A DNA stretch of 56,090 nucleotides, taken from Arthrobacter sp. efr-133-R2A-120 (lineage in GTDB: Bacteria; Actinomycetota; Actinomycetes; Actinomycetales; Micrococcaceae). Position numbers and translations under genes: made by a program. Under the pieces are notes generated by a model. It was given only the letters and a program-made list of their open reading frames with translations, ran no database searches and was not told where the DNA came from. Below are positions 1-7,691 of the stretch, piece by piece. Location: assembly GCF_030209835.1 (NCBI RefSeq), contig NZ_JARVRF010000063.1, forward strand, positions 1 to 56,090, given 5' to 3'. How positions within the stretch are numbered: position 1 is the stretch's first letter; every line of letters starts with the position of its first letter.

Positions 1-1
1 T

Positions 2-247
2 CCGTCGCAATTTTTCCGCATCAGCGGCGGCGACTCGATCTACTTTACACACCCCAAAGACCCCACGCAAATCACGCCTCAGGCGAGCAAGAACCGCGGT
101 AATCCGGGACAAAACAGTCGGTCGAGCGCAAAAGGAAGCCGCCGGCGTCGTAATTCGGCACTGTGCGCTGCACCACTAATCGCCAAGCCTCGAAACCCGC
201 CGAATCCGGACACCCGACGCATCGGAGCCCGGAACCCGTCGCCTTAA
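2..247 (+). CDS. 3' end of an unidentified protein (partial)
   Basis: An open frame enters from the left edge and ends at TAA 245-247, giving 81 residues. The first 30 or so codons mostly end in G or C, as in genuine genes of this genome, and read FFRISGGDSIYFTHPKDP. The last 40 residues are basic and low in complexity, with weaker codon bias. It converges on rpsN, and a shared hairpin follows the stop, which supports a real gene end. I do not recognise the family. The alternative is that coding ends earlier and the tail is read-through of intergenic DNA. Confidence 0.35.
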   Translation, partial: PSQFFRISGGDSIYFTHPKDPTQITPQASKNRGNPGQNSRSSAKGSRRRRNSALCAAPLIAKPRNPPNPDTRRIGARNPSP

Positions 248-252
248 ACGCA

Positions 253-288
253 AGAAGGGCCGGCAACCAAACGGTCGCCGGCCCTTCT
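253..288. terminator. Bidirectional intrinsic terminator hairpin
   Basis: The 12-bp arms AGAAGGGCCGGC (253-264) and GCCGGCCCTTCT (277-288) are perfectly complementary around a 12-nt loop. It sits 13 bases past the rpsN stop and just after the stop of the frame entering from the left. It therefore probably ends both converging transcripts. Neither side has a long T run. Confidence 0.75.
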
Positions 289-300
289 AGTGCTTCTGGA

Positions 301-606
301 TTACCAGGAAGACTTGGTGATGCCCGGGAGCTCACCACGGTGAGCCATGTCGCGGAAGCGAACACGGGAGATACCGAACTTCTGGAAGGTACCGCGCGGG
401 CGGCCGTCGATGATGTCGCGGTTACGCAGACGGATCGGGGAGGCGTTGCGGGGCAGCTTCTGCAGGCCGAGGCGAGCCTCTTCGCGTGCTTCGTCAGTCG
501 CGTTGGCGTCAACCAGGGTCTTCTTCAGTTCGAGACGCTTGGCAGCGTAACGCTCAACGATGACCTTGCGCTGCTCGTTGCGAGCAATCTTGGACTTCTT
601 AGCCAT
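301..606 (-). CDS. rpsN: 30S ribosomal protein S14, zinc-independent form
   Basis: S14 sits in the head of the 30S subunit and binds 16S rRNA. The 101-residue product begins MAKKSKIARNEQR and carries the S14 core LRNRDIIDGRPRGTFQKFGISR with the usual GITKSSW C-terminus. It is the long form with no cysteines, so it lacks the zinc ribbon of the short (about 61-residue) type. The gene is last of three in an operon with rpmG and rpmB, and its ATG lies 2 bases past the rpmG stop. In mycobacteria the same gene order without cysteines is induced by zinc starvation through Zur. I see no clear Zur box here, so zinc control is only a possibility. Confidence 0.97.
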   Translation of the reverse strand: MAKKSKIARNEQRKVIVERYAAKRLELKKTLVDANATDEAREEARLGLQKLPRNASPIRLRNRDIIDGRPRGTFQKFGISRVRFRDMAHRGELPGITKSSW

Positions 607-608
607 GT

Positions 609-776
609 TTAGCGCTCCTCTCGGAATTCGACGTGCTGGCGGATCTTGGGGTCGTACTTCTTCAGGACCAGGCGGTCCGGGTCGTTACGACGGTTCTTGC
701 GGGTCACGTAGGTGTAACCGGTTCCCGCAGTCGACTTCAGCTTGATGATCGGACGTACGTCCTTGTCCTTTGCCAC
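609..776 (-). CDS. rpmG: 50S ribosomal protein L33, zinc-independent form
   Basis: The product is a 55-residue L33 of the large subunit, reading VAKDKDVRPIIKLKSTAGTG at the N-terminus and ending VEFREER. The start is GTG at 776-774, and the G is shared with the TAG stop of rpmB (TAGTG), so translation is probably coupled. L33 proteins that bind zinc have two CxxC pairs; this one has no cysteines. It sits between rpmB and rpsN in one transcription unit. The gene is short and is easily missed because of its GTG start. Confidence 0.95.
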   Translation of the reverse strand: MAKDKDVRPIIKLKSTAGTGYTYVTRKNRRNDPDRLVLKKYDPKIRQHVEFREER

Positions 777-1012
777 TAGAGCTTCACCCCACGAGCCAGA
801 ACTTCGGCGACGACTGCGTCGATGCCGCGAACGTCGATGGTCTTGATGCCCTTGGCCGACAGGGTCAGCGTGACATTACGGCGCAGGGACGGAACCCAGT
901 AGCGCTTCTTCTGGATGTTGGGGTCGAACCGACGCTTGTTGCGGCGGTGCGAGTGCGAAATGCTGTGTCCAAAGCCCGGCTCGGCTCCGGTCACCTGGCA
1001 GTTTGCTGCCAT
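776..1012 (-). CDS. rpmB: 50S ribosomal protein L28, zinc-independent form
   Basis: The 78-residue L28 starts MAANCQVTGAEPGFGHSISH and contains the typical SHSHRRNKRRFDPNIQKKR segment. Only one cysteine remains near the N-terminus where the zinc form has CxxC, and the C-terminal CxxC is missing (the protein ends VLARGVKL), so it should not bind zinc. It is the first gene of the rpmB-rpmG-rpsN operon. The ATG at 1012 is preceded on the minus strand by AGGAGAG, a good ribosome site. Transcription probably starts in the AT-rich stretch just upstream (about 1020-1045). Confidence 0.96.
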   Translation of the reverse strand: MAANCQVTGAEPGFGHSISHSHRRNKRRFDPNIQKKRYWVPSLRRNVTLTLSAKGIKTIDVRGIDAVVAEVLARGVKL

Positions 1013-1440
1013 GACGACTCTCCTAAAAAATAAAATGAAACGGCAAGCAGAGTTCCTACTTCCCGTGCAATAGGCGACGTCCGCAACCAGTCCACACCGT
1101 TTTCGGTAGTTCCCACAGGGTGCATCCCTCGACTGAAATCAGCCAATGATCACCGCTGCGGCGAAGGTAGTGGGTCCGGACAACAGGCCGGAATACTGGG
1201 CGAATACTGGAATGCACGCAACTTGAGCCCCTAACTACCGGCCCGCGGATCTCCTGTTGTTGCCAACAGTCACCGCCAACCGGAGCAATTGCACACGCTC
1301 CGCGCCACCTAACGCCTAATAAGTCTAGGGGCTGGGGGAAATTAAGACCAATCGCGTGTATAAGAACCAGTTCCTCAAATCATAAGCGGAGGCTAGTCCC
1401 CTCACAGGAGATCGAAAGGTTGAGAGTTCAATCTTGAGAC
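1013..1440. other. Intergenic promoter region between rpmB and the reductase cluster
   Basis: This 428-bp gap separates two divergent operons and holds no convincing gene. The rpmB ribosome site lies at its left end, next to an A/T-rich run (TCCTAAAAAATAAAATGAAA) that is unusual in this GC-rich DNA and may be promoter sequence. I looked for a Zur or IdeR palindrome and found none close to consensus. An in-frame TGA at 1435-1437 fixes the reductase start at or after ATG 1441. Confidence 0.5.
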
Positions 1441-2931
1441 ATGAAGTCACAACTCCTCGCCTCCCCAGGCCAACGTGTGGGTACGTCCCCGGGTCAGCCT
1501 CCAGCGCCCGAGCGGCGCAATTCCGCCAAGGGAAGGTTCGCTGCGCAGCATCGCCGACGCATGTTCCGGACGGACATGCTCACCGTTGCGCTGTGGGCTT
1601 CCCTCGCAGCGGCGCTGGCTTTGTGGCTCGCCGACGGCGGGATGTCGTCGGTCGGGAACCTCACCCAAGCGGTCACCGCCATCGGGATCCTGGCCGGGCT
1701 TGCCGGCATGGACCTGGTCTTCCTGATGCTTCTGCTCGCGGCGCGCCTGCCTTTCGTGGACGGCGCGGTGGGGCATGACAGGGCGTTGGAATTCCACCGG
1801 AAGCTAGGCAAACCGGCACTGTACCTGTTGCTGGCGCATGGACTTCTCGTGGCAACCGGCTACGGCATGGCCGAGGGCCTGAACCCCGTGAGCGAGGCCG
1901 TTTCGCTCTGGGTGTTGGTACCCGATATGTGGTTGGCGTTCGTCTCCATGGCCTTGTTCATTGCCGTAGTGGTCACCTCGCTTGTGGCTGTTCGGCGCCG
2001 CTTTCCCTACGAATTCTGGTACTTCGTCCACCTGCTCACGTATTTGGCAGTAGCCGTCGCCTTACCGCACCAATTCAGTGTGGGCGGTTTGTTCGCCGAA
2101 GGCACCTGGCAGCGCTGGTACTGGCTGCTGCTTTACATAGGAACAGGCTCGGCGCTGGCTTGGTTCCGTATTGCCCAGCCCGTGTTAGCTACCTACCGGC
2201 ACCAACTGACCGTGCGGCGCGTGGTACCCCTTGCGCCTGGCGTCTTCAGCATCGAAATGAGTGGCCTGCGATTGAATAAGTTGTCGGGAAACGGCGGCCG
2301 GTTCTTCGTCTGGCGCTTCCTTGCCCCCGGCATGTGGTGGCAGGCGCATCCGTTCAGCCTGTCGGCGGAACCGATCATGCCGCCGTCGGGCACGTCATAT
2401 GGGCGGCCCGCCCAACAGCCCACCTTGCGGATCACCGTCCGGAACCTGGGTGCGGGTTCGGCCCGGCTGGCTTCGCTCAAACCGGGAACGAAGGTAGCCA
2501 TCGAAGGTCCGTACGGGGTCTTCAGCACGGCAGCCCGGAGCCGGGAACACGTCGTGATGATCGGCGCAGGAATCGGAATCACGCCCCTCCGGGCGCTCCT
2601 GGAATCCACACCCTTCGCTCCCGGCCAGGCGACCGTCCTGTTGCGCGGCAGCAGCAAGGAAGAGCTATTCCTTGGCGACGAGATCCTTGAATTGTGCCGG
2701 AAGCGTGGTGCCACGCTCTTCCATCTGACTGGCCCGCGGTCCGGGAATCCTCAAAGCGCCTGGTTGCCAGCCTCTGCCGGCACCTCGCGGCTGCGCGACT
2801 TCGTACCGGCCATCACCGACGCGGATGTGTACATTTGCGGCCCATCTACTTGGGCCCGCCAGGTGCTGGCTGAGGCAAAAAGGTCCGGCGTCCGGGAGGA
2901 ACAACTCCACTACGAAAGGTTTGACTGGTGA
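1441..2931 (+). CDS. Ferric-reductase-like transmembrane flavoprotein
   Basis: The 496-residue protein has a basic cytosolic N-terminus of about 40 residues, then about six membrane helices (residues about 45-250) of the ferric-reductase-like type with histidines for heme (for example FHRKLGKPALYLLLAHG and YFVHLLTYL). A ferredoxin-reductase module follows, with HPFSL (FAD), GAGIGITPLRALLES (NAD(P)H) and CGPSTW near the end. It probably moves electrons from NAD(P)H across the membrane to the flavinylated partner coded next. The GTG of the FMN-binding gene overlaps its stop (GTGA). The ATG at 1441 has no clear Shine-Dalgarno; ATG 1561 is an alternative that would remove the basic extension. Confidence 0.88.
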   Translation: MKSQLLASPGQRVGTSPGQPPAPERRNSAKGRFAAQHRRRMFRTDMLTVALWASLAAALALWLADGGMSSVGNLTQAVTAIGILAGLAGMDLVFLMLLLAARLPFVDGAVGHDRALEFHRKLGKPALYLLLAHGLLVATGYGMAEGLNPVSEAVSLWVLVPDMWLAFVSMALFIAVVVTSLVAVRRRFPYEFWYFVHLLTYLAVAVALPHQFSVGGLFAEGTWQRWYWLLLYIGTGSALAWFRIAQPVLATYRHQLTVRRVVPLAPGVFSIEMSGLRLNKLSGNGGRFFVWRFLAPGMWWQAHPFSLSAEPIMPPSGTSYGRPAQQPTLRITVRNLGAGSARLASLKPGTKVAIEGPYGVFSTAARSREHVVMIGAGIGITPLRALLESTPFAPGQATVLLRGSSKEELFLGDEILELCRKRGATLFHLTGPRSGNPQSAWLPASAGTSRLRDFVPAITDADVYICGPSTWARQVLAEAKRSGVREEQLHYERFDW

Positions 2932-3494
2932 GACTCAGGGCAGGAATTTCAGCAGCGCTGGCGTCGGCCGCCATCCTCCTGGTCGGTTGGCAGGCAGGGG
3001 CGCACGTGGCGGACTCGAACGCATCGGCCGTCACGACCTCCTCCACGGGAGACACAGGCGGTACCGCTTCAGGCACGGGCTCGACGGCGAATGGAACCAC
3101 CGGGAGCAGCGCTTCAGGATCGTCCTCGGGAACCGGAGCCGGCTCCAGTTCCAGCACGGGGTCGAGTTCCAGCACGGGGTCGAGTTCCAGTTCCACTCTG
3201 GGGGCCTCGGCCAAGGCAGGCGGCACCTACGCGGGCACGGCGGTGGAGACCCGATTCGGAACGGTCCAGGTCCAGGTAACCATCAAGGCCGGCGTGATCA
3301 CGGATGTCACAGCCCTGCATCTGACCGACCAAGAGCAACGATCCGTCCAGATCAGCGCCAGGGCAGCACCCCTGCTCCGCTCCGAAGTGCTGAGCGCCCA
3401 GTCGGCGAACGTGCAGACCATCGGCGGGGCCACCTATACCAGCGAGGCATATTTGACATCCCTCCAGGCGGCCCTCGATGCAGCCCATTTCTAA
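2928..3494 (+). CDS. Secreted FMN-binding domain protein
   Basis: The protein has 188 residues. A signal-anchor or signal peptide occupies about residues 1-26. A Ser/Thr/Gly linker (about 33-95) follows, with repeated SSSSTG units coded by near-identical 18-bp DNA repeats around 3145-3190. The C-terminal FMN_bind domain runs from about 100 to 188. The candidate covalent flavin site is GGATYT, where the second T corresponds to the threonine modified by ApbE; the usual first residue D or S is G here. It lies between the membrane reductase (GTGA overlap) and apbE (overlap 3478-3494), so it is likely the extracytoplasmic flavin carrier of this chain. The final electron acceptor cannot be told from sequence. 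Confidence 0.87.
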   Translation: MRLRAGISAALASAAILLVGWQAGAHVADSNASAVTTSSTGDTGGTASGTGSTANGTTGSSASGSSSGTGAGSSSSTGSSSSTGSSSSSTLGASAKAGGTYAGTAVETRFGTVQVQVTIKAGVITDVTALHLTDQEQRSVQISARAAPLLRSEVLSAQSANVQTIGGATYTSEAYLTSLQAALDAAHF

Positions 3495-4329
3495 GCCCAA
3501 CGGGCCCGGACAAGACGCTGCGGAGCCCCGTCTTCGCTCCCGAACGTTCACGAGCATGGGCACCGTGGTGAGCCTCGCCATCCCAGCTGCTACAAGGACG
3601 GCTCCCCAAGCCGCGGTGGAGGAACTCGAGGCGGCCACCGCCGTCGTCGAGCAGTTGTTCACGGGGTTGGACCGGACGTTTAGCCTCTACCGTCCCGACT
3701 CGGAGGCGAGCGCGATGGCGCGGGGCGAGCTGGCCCTGAGGGACGCCTCCGTGGACATGCGCCGGCTGTATGTCGAGGCTGTCCACTGGCGCAGCCTCAC
3801 GGAAGGTGCGTTCACGGCGGAACGGCCCGACGGCGTCGTGGACTTGGCCGGGATCGTCAAGGGACATGCGATACGGGAAGCCGGAACGTCGCTGCTCGCG
3901 CTGGGGCTGAAGGATTGGTGCCTCAACGCGGGCGGGGATGTCCTTGTGGCCGGTTCGCCGACGCCGGGCACTGCGCGGCCGTGGCTGGCAGGGATTATTG
4001 ACCCGGAGGATCGGACGACGCTCCTGACTGCGTTTCCGCTCGGCAGCAAGGGCAAGCACGCGCTGGCGACCTCGGGAACGAGCGAACGCGGCCACCACAT
4101 TTGGTCCGCGGGCCTCCAATCGGCGCGGGACCAGGGGTTCCGCCAGGTTTCAGTGGCAGCGGCCGACATCATCACGGCCGACGTCCTGGCCACGGCCATC
4201 ATGGCGGGCGGTGCCGGAACGCTCACGCTGACTGCGTCGCGCTGGGACGTTGACGTGCTCGCGGTGAAGAACGACGGCGGACTGCTCGCTACGCCGGGTT
4301 TCCGGAAACTTGCCGCTCAGCCCAGTTAG
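3478..4329 (+). CDS. apbE: FAD:protein FMN transferase (ApbE family)
   Basis: ApbE enzymes transfer FMN from FAD to a threonine of target proteins outside the membrane; the preceding FMN-binding protein is the evident target. The 283-residue product has the family N-terminus SMGTVVSLAI, the central DGVVDLAGIVKGHAI (normally D-x-GxxKG), the GDVLVAG strand and the metal-binding ATSGTSERG region, then DIITADVLATAIMAGG. No signal peptide is obvious, so export or a cytoplasmic site is unresolved. The gene overlaps its upstream neighbour by 17 bases, and its stop overlaps the stop of the converging SGNH hydrolase by 4 bases. Confidence 0.9.
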   Translation: MQPISKPNGPGQDAAEPRLRSRTFTSMGTVVSLAIPAATRTAPQAAVEELEAATAVVEQLFTGLDRTFSLYRPDSEASAMARGELALRDASVDMRRLYVEAVHWRSLTEGAFTAERPDGVVDLAGIVKGHAIREAGTSLLALGLKDWCLNAGGDVLVAGSPTPGTARPWLAGIIDPEDRTTLLTAFPLGSKGKHALATSGTSERGHHIWSAGLQSARDQGFRQVSVAAADIITADVLATAIMAGGAGTLTLTASRWDVDVLAVKNDGGLLATPGFRKLAAQPS

Positions 4330-5087
4330 GGCCGGGTGAGCTGCGGGTACTTCGGGCTAAGGCCGTCACCTGAAGACTTGCCCGTAACGCGGCGGACCAC
4401 CCACGGGGCGGCATGTTCACGGGCCCAACGCGCGTTGGCCCACAACGCTTCCGCCCGAGCAAGCTGGGGTTGCGTGACAGGAGGAGGGACTTCAAGGGAA
4501 CCTTCGTGCTCCAGGACGGCCAGGACACGGTTGGCCATGTTGATGTGGCCAGCAGTGGACATGTGCATCCGGTCCTGCGCCCACATGTGCCAGTCGTGGT
4601 ATTCGCTGAAGCGCCAATAGTCCACCAGCAGCGCACCGTGGTTTTCAGCGATTTCCCGCACCAGCTCGTTGTAGATCGCGGTGCGTCCGCGCATGGTGCC
4701 GAAAACCTTGGAACTGCGGGCGTCGAAACCGGTAAAGAGAAGCAACGTGGCGCCGGTAGCGCTTAGCTTCTCGATGCCGGCTTCGTAGTCCTCCATGAGC
4801 CTGTCGATATCGACTTTGGGTCGGAAGATGTCGTTCGCTCCCGCGTACAGGGTCACCAGCGTCGGTTGAAGCGCGACAGCGGAGTCCACCTGTTCTGCCA
4901 TGACTTGCCGGAGCTTCTTGCCGCGGATGGCCAGGTTGGCGTAGCCGAAATTGTCGTTGCTTTGTGCCAATTGATGGGCGACGAGGTCCGCCCATCCCCT
5001 GACTCCGTTGGGGCGCGATGGGTCAGCGTCGCCAAGTCCTTCGGTGAAAGAGTCACCCAATGCCACATACCGGGCAGAAAAATCCAT
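4326..5087 (-). CDS. SGNH/GDSL hydrolase (copy 1)
   Basis: The 253-residue product is a cytoplasmic-type SGNH esterase. Block I is ALGDSFTEG with catalytic Ser13, block III is YAGANDI, and block V is DRMHMS with the catalytic Asp-His pair near residue 165. No signal peptide is visible. The substrate is unknown; the family includes esterases, lipases and acetylhydrolases. It is clearly related to the two hydrolases at 6873-7691 and 7688-8584, sharing GDSFTEG, GWAD and DR(M/L)HMS at matching spacing. It is transcribed alone and converges on apbE. The 132-bp stretch between it and the MarR gene (5088-5219) is very GC-rich and holds no gene that I can support. Confidence 0.9.
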   Translation of the reverse strand: MDFSARYVALGDSFTEGLGDADPSRPNGVRGWADLVAHQLAQSNDNFGYANLAIRGKKLRQVMAEQVDSAVALQPTLVTLYAGANDIFRPKVDIDRLMEDYEAGIEKLSATGATLLLFTGFDARSSKVFGTMRGRTAIYNELVREIAENHGALLVDYWRFSEYHDWHMWAQDRMHMSTAGHINMANRVLAVLEHEGSLEVPPPVTQPQLARAEALWANARWAREHAAPWVVRRVTGKSSGDGLSPKYPQLTRP

Positions 5088-5219
5088 GGCGCCAGTCTTT
5101 CATCCGTGCGGGGCGGCCGTCACGCGCGGTGGCGGCTGCTCAGGGCGCGGCCATCGTAAGCGTCGCCGCCAGCCGGCGCCCGCAGCCGCCCGCCCGCGGT
5201 TTGGCGGCCGGCGCGAGGC

Positions 5220-5699
5220 TTAGCGTTCGCGCAGGATCCAGTGGTCGTCGTCCAGCCGGGCCACGATCTTCTCGCCGATCCGCGCGAGGTCCGCAACGTC
5301 GTCGTCGGTCATGGCGTCCAACATCAAGGCACGGACCGCATCCACATGCCCCGGGGCGAGGGACACGATGGTGTCCATGCCTGCCTCCGTCAGGTGCGCC
5401 ACAGTGACGCGTGCATCGCCCGGATGGGCCTCACGCTCCACCCAACCGCGTCTCTGCAGCTTGGTGACGACGTGCGACAACCTCGACAAGGAAGCACTGG
5501 TGCGGGCGGCAAGCTCACTCATCGGCAGGAAACGCCCCTCCGCTTCGGACAGCATGGCGAGCACGTTGTAGTCGAACAGCGACAATTTGCCGGCCGCTTG
5601 CAGTTGGGTGTCCAGGGCTGCGGGCAGAAGGGTGTTGATGCTCAGGAGGGCCAGCCAGGCACGGCGTTCGTCGGCATTGAGCCAGCGCGGTTCGGTCAT
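5220..5699 (-). CDS. MarR family transcriptional regulator
   Basis: The 159-residue winged-helix regulator has the typical layout: N-terminal dimer helices, SLFDYNVLAMLSEAEGRFLPMSELAARTSASLSRLSHVVTKLQRRGWVEREAHP as HTH plus wing (about residues 42-95), and a C-terminal dimerisation helix. MarR proteins usually repress a neighbouring gene until a ligand binds. It is divergent from the NADP-binding reductase at 5821. The shared gap holds a 22-bp perfect palindrome placed over the expected transcription start, which is its likely operator. Ligand unknown. Confidence 0.93.
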   Translation of the reverse strand: MTEPRWLNADERRAWLALLSINTLLPAALDTQLQAAGKLSLFDYNVLAMLSEAEGRFLPMSELAARTSASLSRLSHVVTKLQRRGWVEREAHPGDARVTVAHLTEAGMDTIVSLAPGHVDAVRALMLDAMTDDDVADLARIGEKIVARLDDDHWILRER

Positions 5700-5726
5700 G
5701 GATTCATCTTAGAAGGAAATCAATGC

Positions 5727-5777
5727 TTGACACTTCAACTTAAGATCATTACTGTTTTAGTTGAAGCTTCAACTAAA
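5727..5777 (+). promoter_or_regulatory. Divergent promoter with MarR operator palindrome
   Basis: A near-consensus promoter reads rightward: TTGACA (5727-5732), a 17-base spacer, then TACTGT (5750-5755). A 22-bp perfect palindrome lies immediately downstream at 5756-5777, with arms TTTAGTTGAAG and CTTCAACTAAA. A further ACTTCAACTTAAG half-site (5732-5744) lies in the spacer. A MarR dimer bound there would cover the start point, so it should repress the reductase and probably its own gene. Confidence 0.75.
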
Positions 5778-5820
5778 TGAACATGAACTAATCATGGGCA
5801 CTCGAGCAAAGGAAACAACA

Positions 5821-6453
5821 ATGGCTGACATCACCATCATCGGTACCGGCAACATGGCGTCCGGCATTGCGGCCCGCGCGGCGACGGCAGGCAAAAGCGT
5901 CCAGGTCCTGAGCCGCGACGCCGGCTCTGCTGCTGCACTGGCGGCGACGGTCAACGGAACCTCCGGCATCACGGGGTCTCCGGTGGAAGGCAGCATCGTG
6001 GTTCTGGCCACTCCGTTCGAGGCCTCCAAAGAAGTCCTTTCTTCCTATGGCTCAGCGCTCAACGGCAAGACGATCGTGGACATCTCCAACCCCGTGAACT
6101 TCGAGACCTTCGATTCCCTCACCGTTCCCGCCGGGACCTCGGCCGCCGAAGAACTGCAGGCCTTGGTCCCCGGCGCATCGGTAGTGAAGGCCTTCAACAC
6201 CGTCTTCGCCGCCACGCTCGCGGAGGGCGAAGTGGACGGCCAGACCCTCGATGTACTCGTGGCGGGCGACGACGCCGAGGCGACGGCCGCCGTCGTCGAC
6301 TTCGTCAAAGGTGCCGGGCTGCGTCCGGTGAACGTCGGACCGCTGCGCCGATCGCGTGAGCTGGAAGCCTTCCAGTTGCTCGTCATGACGCTCCAGATCA
6401 GCGACACTCACCCCGACTTCAACTGGAACTCTGCAGTCAAGCTGCTGCCGTAA
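5821..6453 (+). CDS. NADP-binding oxidoreductase, F420:NADP-reductase-like
   Basis: The 210-residue protein starts MADITIIGTGNMASGIAARA, a Rossmann fold with GxGxMxxG, and continues VVLATPF, IVDISNP and ASVVKAFNT, all typical of the NADPH-dependent F420 reductase family (ProC-like N-terminal domain). It probably moves hydride between NADP(H) and a deazaflavin or similar cofactor, but many homologues are only known as MarR-linked stress genes. The start at 5821 is chosen because AAAGGA lies 8 bases upstream; an earlier in-frame ATG would put nonconserved residues before the Rossmann strand. It is controlled by the adjacent palindrome, and a terminator follows. Confidence 0.82.
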   Translation: MADITIIGTGNMASGIAARAATAGKSVQVLSRDAGSAAALAATVNGTSGITGSPVEGSIVVLATPFEASKEVLSSYGSALNGKTIVDISNPVNFETFDSLTVPAGTSAAEELQALVPGASVVKAFNTVFAATLAEGEVDGQTLDVLVAGDDAEATAAVVDFVKGAGLRPVNVGPLRRSRELEAFQLLVMTLQISDTHPDFNWNSAVKLLP

Positions 6454-6467
6454 GGTCTTCTGGTTTC

Positions 6468-6495
6468 GGAGGGCGGCCCGTTGCGGCCGCCCTCC
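6468..6495 (+). terminator. Intrinsic terminator after the NADP oxidoreductase
   Basis: The 11-bp GC-rich arms GGAGGGCGGCC (6468-6478) and GGCCGCCCTCC (6485-6495) are perfectly complementary around a 6-nt loop, 15 bases after the oxidoreductase stop. They separate it from the YciI gene. Confidence 0.75.
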
Positions 6496-6514
6496 GCGTT
6501 GTAGGCTGGGCGGC

Positions 6515-6799
6515 ATGTTCGTCGTTTCGCTGACATACAAAGTTCCTGACGAGATCGTCGATTTCCACCGCCCCGCACACATGGATTGGGTCAAAGAAGC
6601 GTTCGACGCCGGCACTTTCCTTGCATCCGGACGTCGCGTTCCAGCCATCGGGGGTGTGCTGTTGTCCAACGTCGATCGTGCGACACTGGACGCTTCCCTG
6701 GCGACGGATCCGTTCTACGTCAACGGGGTAGCCGACTTCGAGATCATCGAATTCACGGTCACCAGCGCATCTGCGGGGTTCGAAAACCTGCTGGACTAG
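6515..6799 (+). CDS. YciI family protein
   Basis: The product is 94 residues, one YCII domain (ferredoxin-like fold). The conserved His sits in RPAHMDWVKE (about residue 22), and the conserved Asp of DPFYVNGVADFEI is near residue 68; these are the putative active-site pair in the family. The function is unknown, with members linked to dechlorination-like or muconolactone-isomerase-like chemistry. A strong hairpin separates it from the upstream gene, so it is probably expressed alone. Confidence 0.85.
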   Translation: MFVVSLTYKVPDEIVDFHRPAHMDWVKEAFDAGTFLASGRRVPAIGGVLLSNVDRATLDASLATDPFYVNGVADFEIIEFTVTSASAGFENLLD

Positions 6800-6872
6800 T
6801 CGGGTTACAGCTCCGGGGCGTCACGCAGAGCACACCGCCGCCAAAAAGTTGTCAGGCGTGACGCTGACCCCT

Positions 6873-7691
6873 TCAAAGCCTGGCTGGCTCAGGGGACGCG
6901 CCCAGTCGCTCCGGCAAGACCACCGGCATAAGGGCCGGCCAGCGGGCGCTCAGGTGATCCCCGCTCGACACTCCCCTGAAGCGACGCGAAAGCCACGGCG
7001 CCACGTCGCGCCTGAGCCACGCGGCGTCGTCGGCCATTTTCTCGGCGCGGCCCCGCGGCTGCAGCGGCCCGAGCCCCGGAGAGCCCAGCGAGTGCGCGGC
7101 ACCCAACACCTCCAGGACTTTCTTGGCCATGTATTCGTGTCCGATGCCGGACATGTGCAGCCGGTCCAGAGCCCACATCCGGCGGTCCTGGTACTTTTCG
7201 AAGCACCAATGGTCCACCAGAAGCGTTCCGTAGGCTGCGGAAATGCGCCGGATGTGCTTGTTGAAAACCGCCGTGCGCAGCTTGAGCGGCTCCAACACCG
7301 GCGAGAGCGGCACGTTGTACTCGGTGAACAGGAGGACCTGGGAACCACTTTGGGCGATCCGGGCAACGGCGTCCTCGAATCCACGGACCAGTGTGCGCAT
7401 GTCCAGCCGTGCGCCGAGGAGATCGTTGCCGCCGGCGTGGAAACTGACCAGCGTGGGAGCCATCGCGAGTCCCGGCTCAAGTTGTTCAGCCACGATCTGC
7501 TTGAGGCGACGGCCCCGGAGGGCCAGGTTGGCGTACTGCGTCTGCGGCCGGTGCCTGGCCAGTTCCTCGGCCACACGGTCGGCCCAGCCGCGGCAGTCGT
7601 TGGGCAGACGAAGGTCGGTGTCGCCGACACCTTCAGTGAACGAATCTCCGACGGCGACGAATCGCAGCGGTGTATGCATGGCCATGGTCAT
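6873..7691 (-). CDS. SGNH/GDSL hydrolase (copy 2)
   Basis: The 272-residue hydrolase has block I VAVGDSFTEG, block III FHAGGNDL, and the Asp-His pair in DRLHMS. The start at 7691 (MTMAMHTPLRF) is preferred because its ATG overlaps the stop of the upstream SGNH gene as ATGA; longer frames add an arginine-rich stretch with no family likeness. ATG 7685 is also possible. It is paired with copy 3 in one transcript, and both resemble copy 1 at 4326-5087. The C-terminal 60 residues (RRDVAPWLSRRFRGVSSGD) are shared among the three and lie outside the minimal SGNH core. No signal peptide. Confidence 0.9.
   Translation of the reverse strand: MTMAMHTPLRFVAVGDSFTEGVGDTDLRLPNDCRGWADRVAEELARHRPQTQYANLALRGRRLKQIVAEQLEPGLAMAPTLVSFHAGGNDLLGARLDMRTLVRGFEDAVARIAQSGSQVLLFTEYNVPLSPVLEPLKLRTAVFNKHIRRISAAYGTLLVDHWCFEKYQDRRMWALDRLHMSGIGHEYMAKKVLEVLGAAHSLGSPGLGPLQPRGRAEKMADDAAWLRRDVAPWLSRRFRGVSSGDHLSARWPALMPVVLPERLGASPEPARL

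Noticed and set aside
1013..1060. Zur box before rpmB
   Set aside because: The AT-rich TGAAACG area does not form the expected TGAAAATnATTTTCA-like palindrome.
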